Shown: one piece after another, positions 24,504 through 35,100 of the stretch
Numbering within the stretch: the stretch's first letter is position 1
How the letters are laid out: every line of letters begins with the position of its first letter
Origin: JAGLCY01 sp965363725
GTDB lineage: Bacteria; Krumholzibacteriota; Krumholzibacteriia; LZORAL124-64-63
Assembly (NCBI GenBank): GCA_965363725.1
Contig: CBDTUS010000003.1
Location: 1-54,320, forward strand
Direction: 5' to 3'
DNA: 54,320 bases
Notes under the pieces: generated by a model
Database searches by the model: none
Told to the model about the DNA's origin: nothing
Seen by the model: the letters and a program-made list of their open reading frames with translations, nothing else
Translations under genes and position numbers: made by a program

Positions 24504-25409
24504 GTGGCAGCTTTGCGCAGTACCAGGGATCTCGGCCTGAACCCCGATTACGAGGGCAAGGTCCGGGACATGTTCGATCTGGGCGACCGTTTCCTGATCG
24601 TGACCACCGATCGTATCTCCGCTTTCGATGTCATCATGGACGATGTGGTGCCCGGCCGCGGGGTGGTCCTCAACGTGATGAGCCTGGGATGGTTCGACCA
24701 CTTCTCGAAGGTGGTACCCAATCATCTCATCACCGCCGACGCCACCGAATTTCCCGCCCCCTTCAACCAGCATGCCGAAGCGCTGGCCGGACGGTCGGTC
24801 CTGGTACACAAGGCCGAACGGTTTCCCGTCGAGTGCGTGGTCCGGGGGTACATCGCCGGGTCGGGGTGGAAATCCTATCAGAAGGACGGAACCATCTGTG
24901 GGCACCAGTTGCCCGATGGGCTCCTTCTCGCCGGCCGTCTGCCGGAAGCCATTTTCACGCCGTCGACCAAGGAAGACGAAGGGCACGACGAGAACATTCC
25001 CTACGAGACCGTCGTGGACATGATCGGGGAAACCAATGCAGCTCGCCTACGGGACATCTCCCTGAAACTCTATTCCGAAGGCGCCGCCTATGCGCTGCCC
25101 CGCGGAGTGATCCTTGCGGACACGAAATTCGAATTCGGCATGGTCGGCGGGCAACTGACCCTGATCGACGAGGTCCTGACCCCCGATTCCAGCCGGTTCT
25201 GGCCCGCCGCCGAACATGTGCCCGGGGCCGAACCGCCGAGTTGGGACAAACAGATCCTCCGCAACCACCTCGAAACCCTCGACTGGGACCATAGCCCACC
25301 GCCCCCGGAGCTTCCCGCCTCGATCCTGGACCGCACCTCGCGCCGCTATAACGAGGTCCTCGAGATCCTCTTCCCCGTGGAGGCCGCCAAATGGCAAGCT
25401 TACCTGTAG
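24504..25409 (+). CDS. purC: Phosphoribosylaminoimidazole-succinocarboxamide synthase (SAICAR synthetase)
   Basis: Joins aspartate to CAIR, using ATP, in purine synthesis. The 301-residue protein has the family head YEGKVRDMFDLGDRFLIVTTDRISAFD, the CVVRGYIAGSGWKSY block, LPEAIFTPSTKEDEGHDENI and the late TLIDEVLTPDSSRFWPA motif. It belongs to the longer (about 300-residue) PurC form also found in yeast Ade1, rather than the 237-residue E. coli form. The GTG at 24504 was chosen because GAGGGAG lies 5 bp upstream; a longer frame from 24438 has no homology in its extra residues. Its 3' end overlaps purH by 19 bp. Confidence 0.95.
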   Translation: MAALRSTRDLGLNPDYEGKVRDMFDLGDRFLIVTTDRISAFDVIMDDVVPGRGVVLNVMSLGWFDHFSKVVPNHLITADATEFPAPFNQHAEALAGRSVLVHKAERFPVECVVRGYIAGSGWKSYQKDGTICGHQLPDGLLLAGRLPEAIFTPSTKEDEGHDENIPYETVVDMIGETNAARLRDISLKLYSEGAAYALPRGVILADTKFEFGMVGGQLTLIDEVLTPDSSRFWPAAEHVPGAEPPSWDKQILRNHLETLDWDHSPPPPELPASILDRTSRRYNEVLEILFPVEAAKWQAYL

Positions 25410-26917
25410 GGGACCGGCGCCGGGCGCTGCTGAGCGTGACGGACAAGACCCGGCTGGCAGACGTGGGACGGTTGCTGCATTCCCACGGATTCGAACTGGT
25501 CGCCTCCGGAGGCACCGCTCAACACCTGCGCGACCACGATATTCCCGTCAGGGACGTCAGTGATTTGACCGGTTACCCCGAAATTTTCGGCGGCCGTGTC
25601 AAGACCCTGCACCCGGCCATTCTCGGAGGTATCCTGGGACCCACCCGGGAGAGCTTCACCGAAACCGTCGACCTGGGGATTGCGGCCATCGATGTGGTCA
25701 TCGTGAACCTGTACCGATTTGCCGACGCGGTCCAGGGCGGGGCCGACGACGTCCAGGCGGTGGAAAAAATCGACATCGGCGGACCATCCCTTCTGCGGGC
25801 CGCCGCCAAGAATTTTTCACGGGTGACCGTGGTCAGCGATCCCCGCTTCTATGACGATCTGGCGGCCGAACTCGAACAGGGTGGTGGGGAAACCAGCGTG
25901 GAGTTCCGGCGGAATATGGCCGGAGCCACCTTTCGCCAGGTCGAGAAGTACAACGCGGCCATCGCCAACTGGTTCGAGGGATCTGCCCCGATCAGCCTGC
26001 GCTACGGGGAGAATCCCCACCAGGAAGCCTCGCTGCATCTGCCGCCATCGGATTCCGCAGACAATGTCCTGGGCGGGATCGGCCTGGTGCAGCATGGAGG
26101 CAAGGAACTCTCATACAACAATATCGTCGACCTCATCGCCGCTGTGAAACTGGTGGGAGATTTTGGTGAACCCTGCTGTGGAATCCTCAAGCACACCAAT
26201 CCCTGCGGATTCGGACTGGGCGCCGGCGTCACCGGTCTGGAACGGGCGCTCAAGTGCGATCCCGTATCCGCCTTCGGCGGCGTCTTCGCCTTCAACGGCA
26301 CCATCGACGAAGCGACAGCCGAAGTGTTGGCCAAGCGGTTCCTGGAAATCATCGTGGCCCCGGACATCGCACCCGAGGCCCTGACTCGCCTGACCAAAAA
26401 GAAGAACGTGCGTGTGCTCACCGTCGATCTGGGAAAATTCCTCGACGGCACCCGGGGCCGGTCGCGGTCCTGGGGTGACTTGAAACTGACCCAGGTCGAG
26501 GATGAAGGCTTTCCCGAGCTTGACGAGTGGAACCTGGTGGCCGGAAACGAACCCGACGAGAAGACCCGAACCGCCCTGGAAATGGTCTGGAAGGTTTGCA
26601 AGCACGGCAAGAGCAACGCCATCGTCCTGGGGGACATGACCGCCACCCTGGGCATGGGCTTCGGTCAGATGAGCCGCGTGGACTCCACCGAACTGGCCGT
26701 CATGAAGGCGGGCAACCAGGATCTCGACCTCGCCGGATGCGTGGCGGCCTCCGACGGTTTCTTCCCCTTCCCGGACGGGATCGAGAAGCTGGCTGCCGCA
26801 GGCGCGCGGGCGGTGATCGCTCCCGGGGGTTCCATCCGTGACGACGAGGTTGCCGCCGCGGCCGGCAAGCTGGGGGTGACCCTGATCCGCACCGGGAGGC
26901 GGCATTTCAATCATTGA
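25391..26917 (+). CDS. purH: Bifunctional AICAR formyltransferase / IMP cyclohydrolase
   Basis: Catalyses the last two steps to IMP: formylation of AICAR and ring closure. The 508-residue product carries the N-terminal IMPCH domain (about 10-150; RALLSVTDKT, FGGRVKTLHP, VVNLYRF) and the C-terminal AICARFT domain (about 170-508; LRYGENPHQEA, KELSYNNIVD, KHTNPCGFG with the Lys-His pair, and the ending FPFPDGIEKLA, VIAPGGSIRDDEV). Length is normal. The ATG at 25391 lies inside the end of purC, so the pair is translationally coupled. purC followed by purH without other pur genes means the rest of the pathway lies elsewhere. Confidence 0.97.
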   Translation: MASLPVGDRRRALLSVTDKTRLADVGRLLHSHGFELVASGGTAQHLRDHDIPVRDVSDLTGYPEIFGGRVKTLHPAILGGILGPTRESFTETVDLGIAAIDVVIVNLYRFADAVQGGADDVQAVEKIDIGGPSLLRAAAKNFSRVTVVSDPRFYDDLAAELEQGGGETSVEFRRNMAGATFRQVEKYNAAIANWFEGSAPISLRYGENPHQEASLHLPPSDSADNVLGGIGLVQHGGKELSYNNIVDLIAAVKLVGDFGEPCCGILKHTNPCGFGLGAGVTGLERALKCDPVSAFGGVFAFNGTIDEATAEVLAKRFLEIIVAPDIAPEALTRLTKKKNVRVLTVDLGKFLDGTRGRSRSWGDLKLTQVEDEGFPELDEWNLVAGNEPDEKTRTALEMVWKVCKHGKSNAIVLGDMTATLGMGFGQMSRVDSTELAVMKAGNQDLDLAGCVAASDGFFPFPDGIEKLAAAGARAVIAPGGSIRDDEVAAAAGKLGVTLIRTGRRHFNH

Positions 26918-26941
26918 CCCCATGACGTATACTTATGGCGA

Positions 26942-26974
26942 CGGCCCGGTCGGGAACTCCTTCCTGCCGGGCCG
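26942..26974 (+). terminator. GC-rich hairpin after purH
   Basis: CGGCCCGG (26942-26949) pairs perfectly with CCGGGCCG (26967-26974), loop 17 nt, followed by GTTTGT. The weak T-run makes this an uncertain terminator; it could instead be a leader hairpin of the next gene, whose ATG lies 12 bp further on and lacks a clear ribosome-binding site. Confidence 0.45.
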
Positions 26975-26986
26975 GTTTGTCGAACC

Positions 26987-29860
26987 ATGCCCATGACCGT
27001 CAAGCAGTCCGTTTTCCCGGGTTCCGCGAGCGTCATTCTCTGCGGCGCTTTCCTGTGCCTGGCGATCTGCTTGGGGTTTGCTGCCGAGGCCTCGGAAAGC
27101 GACTCGACCCTGAGGGAAATGAGGGCCCAAAGACGGACCGCCATGCGGCAGGCCAGCCTGGCCGCGGACAAATCCGGCGCTTCAGCTCTATTTGGCCTGC
27201 TGGTGATCCCCGTCGATTTCGCCGACGCCCGCCTGCCGGCGGACTGGAACAGTGAAAATCTGAGCCGCCGCCTGAACGAGGGTTCCGGCGAATCCCTGCG
27301 AAACTATTTTTCCGTGGCCTCCGGCCAACGAATGGAACTTCGGACCACCCAGGCCCCGGTTATCCATCTGCCCGGTACCCGGCGCGACTACTCCGATGTC
27401 GGCTACAACGGATTCACACGCACTCGCGCGTTGGCCACCGAATCATTGGAAGCCGTGCGGGACCTGGGCCTGGAATTTCGTCGTCTGGACATGGATGGGC
27501 CCGACGGCATTCCCGGCACGGCCGATGACGACGGGGAAGTGGACGGCGTACTCATCCTTCATGCCGGACCGGGGCAGGAAAATGATCCCACCGATGGCCT
27601 GATCCAGGCCCTGCAGTTTTTCCTGGAGGAGCCGGTGGTTTCCCAGGGTGTGACCGCTACCTTCTACGCCGTCGCCAGCCTCCGGAGTGGGCCGGGCATC
27701 TGGGCCCACGAAACGGCTCACCTGCTGGGACTGGAGGACCGGTACGACCCCCTGTTGCGTCCCACCGGCGGCAGCGAAGTTCATTCCCTCGGTGGGCTGG
27801 GTCGATTCAGCCTGATGGCCTCCGGCGCCTGGGGCACCGGCGACGGCCACGGCGCCGCCTTGCCCGACGCCTATTCCTGCCTTCAACTCGGTTGGTACGG
27901 GGAACACGACCTATCTCTGAGCACAGGAATCCCCGACACCCTTTTCCCAGGCCTGTTGGACGGTCAGGTAGGTCGGCTCTGGACCAAGGGAAATCGTGGC
28001 CCGGAATATTTTCTGATGGAGACGCGTGACCCCGCCGCCAGCGCGCCCTTCGACGCCGATGTTCCCGGCGGCAACCTGCTGGTCTATCACGTGGACGAAC
28101 GTCTTCCCGAGGGGCAGACGGCCGACGATGGCGGGGGCGACTGGCACCTGCGGGTGGGCCTCGTCGAAGCCGATGATGACCTTAAACTCAAACGGGGCCA
28201 GGACCCCGGTCGCCCTGAGGATCTCTTTCCCGGGCCCTTGGGCAAAACCGAATTCGGGCCACTGACCACTCCGTCCAGTTGGGGTTATGACGGGGATTCG
28301 GGAATCAGCCTGTCGGGTATCGAACTTGTTCCCGGAGGAATCGCTTTCCTCTCGTCGGCCTGGAGTGATCCGGCCCTGGATTTCACGTTCGGTTTTTCCG
28401 GTGACCCGGATGTGTTCATGAATCCGGCCGCCGCCTCACGGGGCACTCCCTTTTCGAACCTGACCTGCACCGCCTCGATCGTTTCCCAGCCCGCCTGGGG
28501 AACGTTCGCCGGCGGACAGTCATCAGTGACGTTCGCCCTGCAGGATGATGGGACGGGCCGTTGGCGACCGGCCCAGGAGATCCCCTGGTATCCCGCCGCC
28601 TCTGTCGATTCCGATGCCCGGACGGTTTTCACTTTCGACTTCCTGTATGAAGGCGGTTCCTTTTCCGAAACGCGCCCGTGGTACTGGAAGGACAACGCGG
28701 GTGCGCTGGACTTCGCGGGCCCCTGGCCGGGGACCTGGACCATCTCCGGGCCGGGGGTCGACACAACCTGGCACCGCTGGGACGGAGGCCCCTGGTTGAC
28801 GGCCGACCAGACCCCGGTCTTGGCCTGCACGGGTTCCGAATTTTCCGATCCGTCCTTTTGGCCGACGGTCAACTACCAGAACAGAGCCGCCGTTTCACTC
28901 ACCTCCGCCCAACTGGGCCCTGAAGTCGAGGCGGTCCGTCTCATCCACGCCATGGAAGTGGAATTCCTGGCCTCGGGTGTGGCCATGGATGGTGGCCTGG
29001 CGCTGTGGGTGGGCCCGGACAACCAGGAATATCCCGCCATGCCGCTCGAAGGATGGAGGGGAAGGATTTCCCCCCAATCGGTGAACATCCTCAACGGACA
29101 CGAGGCCCTGGTTCAGGAAGTACTTGAAATCGATGAGGGTATCCCGCTGTGGCAGACGGACATCCTTGCCGTACCAACAGACCGACCAGGACCCTGGCAG
29201 TTGCGTATGACTTTCGGTAGCAATACCCTTTGGCGCCGACTGGGCTGGTTCGTGGCCGGTCTGGATCCGATCCTGGCTGACCCCGCCGGTGAGCAGTTCA
29301 TAGCCCACTGGGATTCGGACCTGACCTGGAACTGGCCCTGGGGACAGGGGGAATCCCTGCGGTTCATTGTTCAGCATCGGGAGGGGCCGGAGGCCTCATG
29401 GAACGTAATCGCCGATGAAACGTTTGCCGCCACCCCAGGTGAATCATCCTATATATTGCCTGGTAACCGGGTTCTCCCCTACCTGCAGGGCCCGATCCGC
29501 CAGCGCCATGAACTGCGTGTGTTGGGCTTCTTCGCCAAGGGCAGGGTTGCCACCCGGGAAATTGTCGTGTTTCCTGACGGGGGAGACGGGCAGCCCGTGA
29601 CCCTGAGTCTTCCCTGGCCGAATCCGGCCCGGGATTCCGTGCGGTTCCTGGTGGAAATCCCGCCTGGCCAACAGGGCCATCTGGGGGTTTTTGATCTCCG
29701 CGGTCGCCGGCTCCGGGAGTTCACCCTGGGAACCGGCAGCAGGCTGGTGGAGTGGGACGGTCGTGACCAACGAGGCGCGCTTGCGCCCTCCGGAAGCTAT
29801 ATTATCCGCCTGGAAGGATCCGGGCAGGCTGTGATGCGCAAGGTGGTGCTGATACATTGA
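26987..29860 (+). CDS. Secreted M6-like metallopeptidase with C-terminal sorting-type domain
   Basis: A predicted exported zinc peptidase of 957 residues. A signal peptide (about 1-35, hydrophobic core ASVILCGAFLCLAICLGFA) is followed by a catalytic domain (about 65-430) with HETAHLLGLEDRYD at 241, the HExxHxxGxxD zinc motif of immune-inhibitor-A/M6-type enzymes. A large beta-rich region follows (about 450-870). The end (about 875-957) is a FlgD/type-IX-sorting-like Ig domain: LPWPNPARDSVRF, VFDLRGRRLREF, WDGRDQRG, SGSYIIRL, RKVVLIH. That pattern is common at the ends of secreted proteins in FCB bacteria. ATG at 26987, with another at 26993. Its stop overlaps the next start. Natural substrate is unknown. 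Confidence 0.82.
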   Translation: MPMTVKQSVFPGSASVILCGAFLCLAICLGFAAEASESDSTLREMRAQRRTAMRQASLAADKSGASALFGLLVIPVDFADARLPADWNSENLSRRLNEGSGESLRNYFSVASGQRMELRTTQAPVIHLPGTRRDYSDVGYNGFTRTRALATESLEAVRDLGLEFRRLDMDGPDGIPGTADDDGEVDGVLILHAGPGQENDPTDGLIQALQFFLEEPVVSQGVTATFYAVASLRSGPGIWAHETAHLLGLEDRYDPLLRPTGGSEVHSLGGLGRFSLMASGAWGTGDGHGAALPDAYSCLQLGWYGEHDLSLSTGIPDTLFPGLLDGQVGRLWTKGNRGPEYFLMETRDPAASAPFDADVPGGNLLVYHVDERLPEGQTADDGGGDWHLRVGLVEADDDLKLKRGQDPGRPEDLFPGPLGKTEFGPLTTPSSWGYDGDSGISLSGIELVPGGIAFLSSAWSDPALDFTFGFSGDPDVFMNPAAASRGTPFSNLTCTASIVSQPAWGTFAGGQSSVTFALQDDGTGRWRPAQEIPWYPAASVDSDARTVFTFDFLYEGGSFSETRPWYWKDNAGALDFAGPWPGTWTISGPGVDTTWHRWDGGPWLTADQTPVLACTGSEFSDPSFWPTVNYQNRAAVSLTSAQLGPEVEAVRLIHAMEVEFLASGVAMDGGLALWVGPDNQEYPAMPLEGWRGRISPQSVNILNGHEALVQEVLEIDEGIPLWQTDILAVPTDRPGPWQLRMTFGSNTLWRRLGWFVAGLDPILADPAGEQFIAHWDSDLTWNWPWGQGESLRFIVQHREGPEASWNVIADETFAATPGESSYILPGNRVLPYLQGPIRQRHELRVLGFFAKGRVATREIVVFPDGGDGQPVTLSLPWPNPARDSVRFLVEIPPGQQGHLGVFDLRGRRLREFTLGTGSRLVEWDGRDQRGALAPSGSYIIRLEGSGQAVMRKVVLIH

Positions 29861-32115
29861 AACGAATTTATCTTCTTCTGCTGGCCGGTCTGTCTCTGGC
29901 ATCCGGTTCGGCCTGGTCTGGTTCCCTCTACGATCCCTTCCTTGAACGATATCAGGTGGGTGCCTACAAGGATCCAGCTGCCATTGACCTGAAATTTGGC
30001 TTTCCCGCCGACCTCTTGGAGCCGGTGATTGTCGATACCGTCTGGACCCGGGCCGCGGCTGAGGTACTCACCGCCTGGAATACACCCGGCTCCGGGTTTC
30101 TGACCCCCGGGCTTTTGACCGCCGCTTCCAATTGGCGGGCGTCAATGGAACGGACCCTCCAGCAACTCCAAGCGGGTACCGACCCCGGTGACTGGGAGTA
30201 TGTAGCCGACCCTTTGCTGGCCGAAAGAGCCTCTCGCGCCGTGTTCGAACATCTCCGGCACGGACGCCAGATGCAGGCCGCCGCCCTGGCCATCAAGGTG
30301 CGGGACCGGGGGGCCGAACTGGGCCTGTCGCCCCGTGAGATATTCGTCTGGGATCTGCGGGCCAAACTTCTGTTCCGGCTGGCGGGCAACTCGGTCGAGC
30401 CCGGAGCCCATCCCTGGCCCACCATGCTGGATCTGGGGCCCTTCGACTCGGGCAACGCCTGGACTTTGTGGATGGCTCATTGCCGGGACCTGCAGGTGGA
30501 TCCGCTGCCCCCTGCCATGACCACCGAAGCCTGGGGCCGGCATCTGATGCGAATCGGGACGTCCAGGTTGAAACCCGCGGAGCTTTACGATTCGGATCTC
30601 ACCGATGATTTCAAGGCGGGTCTTGGCGCCGTGATGTTCAAGGGCACCGAACGCAACGCCCATTTTCTGAAATACCCCGATCCGCCCGGGGACAACGGCC
30701 TGCAGGGTCTGTGGATTCGGGGCCGACGGTTGCAGGCGGGCGGGGATCCTGCCACCTATGAGCAGTTGGCGTCCCGCCCCGACATCTTGCCGGGCTGGCG
30801 CCTGGATGTGTGGCGTCGCGCCTCTGAGGCACGCTTGTTGAGGGGGCAGTGGACCCAGGGAATGGAGGACCTGGAGGAGGCCCTGAAACTCGCCTCGCTC
30901 AAGGCCGGACACTGGACCACCCGCCGCCGCCTCCGGCAGTGGAACGAGCAGGCCCTCGTCCTGGCCCTGGCGCAGGGCGACACCTCCCGGGCCCGGGAGT
31001 TGCGCGACCTGGGTCTGGAATATTTCGAGGCCAAGGACCGTCAGGCTTTCCTCGAGGAAACCGGGCACTGGGCCGACCGGCTCGATCCCGGCGCCAACCT
31101 TGCCCCTGCTGCGAATGGGGGAGAACTCGAGGTATCTATCCTGACCGTCGCCACCGGCCAGGCCGCCGATATCCAGCCCGCGGAACCCGCGCGGAAAAAT
31201 GAGTATGTCGAAGCCGCCGCCACTCCTCTGTGGGATTTGTGGATCAAATGGGGAATCGCGCTGGCGAATCCCGACCCCGTCAGCGGGTCCAAACGCGAGC
31301 GGGCCATCGTTTATCGGCGCGCCCTGGAGGACATGGTCAATCTGGAGGCGCCGTTGGATCAGACCCTGGCCGCCCTTGCCCTGATCCACCTCAGATTGGA
31401 CGAAAGTCCTGTATTTTCGCGAATACTGGACCAGGCCTTCGACCGGGATGTGGGCCTGGCCAGCGGCTGGAAGACGCCGCCGACGCCCTCGGCGGTGCCT
31501 GATCTGCTGCCCCTGCTTCGGGGCAGCGAGCTGGATCGTCATGCCCTGCTCGGCTTCGCCCTGGCGATGAACGACATGCGCGGAATCCTCGCCGTGGCGG
31601 TGGAACTCGAAGGCCGGGGTTTGACGGATGCCGAAAAAAGACGCTTTCTTTACCCTCTTCCGGGGCGGGGCGCCATCGACCAGGCCATCAGGTCGGCGGA
31701 CAGCGATCCCGCCCTTTTGTTGGCCGTGGCCCGCAACGAATCCCTTTTCGAGCCTTCGGTCCGGTCCCGGGCCGGGGCCCTCGGGTGGATGCAGATCATG
31801 CCCTTCCACTACGAGAACGGCGGGGCGGACCCGGGTGACGGCAACTGGAGGAACCCCGGCGTCTCCATCCGCTACGGGGATGATCTGCTGGTGCAGAACG
31901 GCCGCCGCTACGGGAACAATCCCTACCAGGCCGTGGCGGCCTACAACGCAGGTCCCAAAGCGGCCTCGCGGTGGGAAAAGCAACTGGGTGGATCACCGGA
32001 CCGGGCCATCTACCTGGCCTGGATCGGCTACCCGGAAACCCGCCACTACGTGGAAAAGGTCTTGATCGACCGCGAGATTTACGATTGGATCATCCGCGCC
32101 GGATCCGGAGAATAG
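29857..32115 (+). CDS. Slt70-like soluble lytic transglycosylase
   Basis: A 752-residue periplasmic peptidoglycan lyase. A signal peptide (MKRIYLLLLAGLSLASGSAWS) is followed by about 570 residues of helical, repeat-like sequence comparable to the Slt70 superhelix, then a C-terminal SLT domain (about 610-745). The catalytic glutamate is Glu628 in ARNESLFEP, and SRAGALGWMQIMP and AVAAYNAGPKAA are the other SLT motifs. The TTG start at 29857 overlaps the stop of the M6-like peptidase gene (TTGA), so both are probably translated from one message. A second, unrelated transglycosylase (LysM type) lies at 18505-20265. Confidence 0.88.
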   Translation: MKRIYLLLLAGLSLASGSAWSGSLYDPFLERYQVGAYKDPAAIDLKFGFPADLLEPVIVDTVWTRAAAEVLTAWNTPGSGFLTPGLLTAASNWRASMERTLQQLQAGTDPGDWEYVADPLLAERASRAVFEHLRHGRQMQAAALAIKVRDRGAELGLSPREIFVWDLRAKLLFRLAGNSVEPGAHPWPTMLDLGPFDSGNAWTLWMAHCRDLQVDPLPPAMTTEAWGRHLMRIGTSRLKPAELYDSDLTDDFKAGLGAVMFKGTERNAHFLKYPDPPGDNGLQGLWIRGRRLQAGGDPATYEQLASRPDILPGWRLDVWRRASEARLLRGQWTQGMEDLEEALKLASLKAGHWTTRRRLRQWNEQALVLALAQGDTSRARELRDLGLEYFEAKDRQAFLEETGHWADRLDPGANLAPAANGGELEVSILTVATGQAADIQPAEPARKNEYVEAAATPLWDLWIKWGIALANPDPVSGSKRERAIVYRRALEDMVNLEAPLDQTLAALALIHLRLDESPVFSRILDQAFDRDVGLASGWKTPPTPSAVPDLLPLLRGSELDRHALLGFALAMNDMRGILAVAVELEGRGLTDAEKRRFLYPLPGRGAIDQAIRSADSDPALLLAVARNESLFEPSVRSRAGALGWMQIMPFHYENGGADPGDGNWRNPGVSIRYGDDLLVQNGRRYGNNPYQAVAAYNAGPKAASRWEKQLGGSPDRAIYLAWIGYPETRHYVEKVLIDREIYDWIIRAGSGE

Positions 32116-32150
32116 AACAGGTTTCCCCAACGCATGAACGGAGCATGGCC

Positions 32151-35100
32151 ATGGCCACGGGCCTCACAGGCTGGATCAGCAAAATCTTCAGCAAGCGCGA
32201 GAAGGACATCAGCCGCCTGCAGCCGACGGTGGACCGGATCAAGGAGAACCGTGAGCAGTACCGCGACCTGAGCGACGAACAGTTGCGCGCCAAGCGCGAA
32301 GAATTTCTACAACGATACGAGGCGGGCGAAACCCTTGACGACATGCTGGTCGAAACCTATGGCGTGGTCTGGGAAGCCTGCCGCCGGCTGACCGAACGCA
32401 AGGCGTCCTGGGTGGTCTGGGGCCAGGATCAGGTCTGGGAAATGATTCCCTACGACGTGCAGCTGGTCGGCGGTATCGTCCTTCACCAGGGCAAGATCGC
32501 CGAAATGGCCACCGGGGAAGGCAAGACCCTGGTCGCCATCTTTCCCCTGTACCTGAACTCCATTCCCGGCAAGGGCGCCCACCTGGTGACGGTCAACGAC
32601 TACCTGGCCCGTCGCGACGCCGAGTGGATGGGCGGCGTCCTGGATTTCCTGGGCTGCAACGTGGGCTTCATCCTGGGCCAGATGACCCCCGAGGAACGCC
32701 GCGAGGCCTACGGCTGCGACATCACCTATGGCACGAACAACGAATTCGGCTTCGACTACCTGCGGGACAACATGGTCGTGCAGGCCGAACACCTCGTCCA
32801 CCGCGATTTCCACTACGCGATCGTGGACGAGGTGGACTCGGTGCTGATCGACGAAGCCCGCACCCCGTTGATCATCAGCGGGGCGGTCGACAAGTCCACA
32901 CACCAGTTCACCGAACTTAACCCCCGGGTGAACAACGTGGTGCGGCAGCAGATGAAGATCGTCAACAACTGGCTGAGCGACGTGGAGCGGGTGATGAGGC
33001 CGGCCATGAAGGGGGAGGACGTCGACATCGACGACGAGACCGCGCTGAAGCTGTTGCGCATCAGCCGGGGCGCGCCCAAGAATCCTCGCTTCCGCAAGCT
33101 GGGCCAGGTGCCGGGCGTCCTGGAAACGGTCCAGCGCACTGAAGAGGCCTTCATGCGGGACAAGGCCATGTGGGAGGCTGACGCCGATCTTCTCTACGTG
33201 GTCGAGGAAAAGAACAATCACGTCGACCTGACGGAAAATGGCCGGGAGGTCTTTGCCGCCAGCGATCCGGATTTTTTCATTCTCCCGGATCTGGCCGTTT
33301 CGGCCGGGGACATCGAAACCAACGACGAGCTGGATGTCCGGCAGAAGGCCGAGCGCCTGGCCGTCGTGGAGAAGGAATACGCGCTCAAGAACGAACGCAT
33401 CAGCAACGTCGACCAGCTGCTGCGGGCCTACTCCCTCTATGAAAAGGACGTGGAGTACGTCATGCAGGAGGGCAAGGTCGTCATCGTCGACACCTTCACC
33501 GGACGCCTGCAGCCGGGACGGCGTTTCAGCGACGGGCTGCACCAGGCCCTCGAGGCCAAGGAAAGCGTCGCGGTGCAGAAGGAGACCCAGACCCTGGCCA
33601 CGGTCACGGTGCAGAACTTCTTCCGCAAGTACGCCAAGCTTTCCGGGATGACCGGTACCGCCGAAACCGAAGAGGCAGAGTTCAACGGCATCTATGAGCT
33701 GGACGTGGTCGTAATCCCCACCAACCGGCCCATCACCCGCGCCGATCTCGACGATGTGATCTACAAGTCCAAGAAGGAGAAGTACAAGGCCATCGTGGGT
33801 GAGGTGGAACGCCTGCACGCGCTGGGATTGCCCGTGCTGGTGGGTACGACGACCGTCGAGGTCAGTGAGCTGCTGAGCCGATTGTTGAAACTTCGCGGCA
33901 TCAACCACAACGTGCTGAATGCCAAGCAGCACAAGGCCGAGGCCGAGATCGTGTCCGAAGCCGGCCGGATCGGCGCCGTCACCATCGCCACCAACATGGC
34001 CGGCCGCGGAACCGACATCAAACTGGCGCCGGAGATCATGCAGCTGCCGGAGAAGTGGCCGGACATGGGCCTCGATCCCGAGATGTACGAGGGCCAGCTC
34101 ACGGGCCTGCAGATCATCGGGACCGAGCGGCACGAAAGCCGGCGGATCGACCGGCAGTTGCGCGGCCGGGCCGGTCGCCAGGGCGATCCCGGCCAGGCCA
34201 TCTTCTTCCTGTCGCTGGAAGACGACCTCATGCGCCTGTTCAGCCCCGAACGCATCATCAAGGTCATGGACCGGCTGGGCGTGGAGGAGGGCGAGGTCAT
34301 CACCCATTCCATGGTGACGAAGGCCATCGAGAAGGCCCAGATCCGGGTGGAGACCCAGAACTACGAGATCCGGAAACATCTCCTGGAATACGACGACGTG
34401 GTCAACAAGCAGCGGGAAGTCATCTACGCCCTCAGACGCGACGCGGTCATCGGGGCCGACCTCGCCGACCAGATGCTCGGGTTCGTGGAGAACGCCGTCG
34501 CCGGCATCTTCGCCGAATGTGCGAACAGGGACATGGCCCCGGATTTCTGGGAAATGGACAAACTGGCCCGCCTTTACCAGGGCCTGGTCCTGGCACCCCT
34601 GCCCCTGGAAAAGGACGAACACCTGGATTCCGGCCACGAGGCCATCGAGGACAAACTGGTCGATTTCGCCGCCGAAAAGTACAAGGCCAAGGAAGCCAGC
34701 CTGGGCGCCGATCTGGCGCGCCAATTGGAAAAATACGTTCTGGTGCAGGTCCTGGACGAGCACTGGCGGGATCATCTCAACGAGCTGATAATGCTCCGCA
34801 GCGGCATCGGCCTGCGGTCATACGGGCAGCGGGATCCCCTGGTGGAGTACAAGGCCGAGTCCTACGATCTGTTCCAGACGATGATGGACAATCTCGAGAA
34901 ATCGACCGTCAGCCTCTACTTCCGGGCGGAACTGGCCCGGCCGCCCCGGCAGGCGGAGCCCGATCTGGACAAGGTTCAGACCAGCCACAAGGAAGTCTCG
35001 GCCTACGAGCAGGGTCCCGCGCCCCAGGGCGGACAAGCGCCCGGCCAAGCGGCGGAAGAGCACCGCTCGGGCCCCCGACCCCTGCAGCGGGAAGAGCCCA

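Noticed and set aside
32307..34775. Long open frame (over 800 codons) on the minus strand inside secA
   Set aside because: It is antisense to a full-length, highly conserved SecA; high GC and codon bias make such shadow frames common. The translation shows no family motif.
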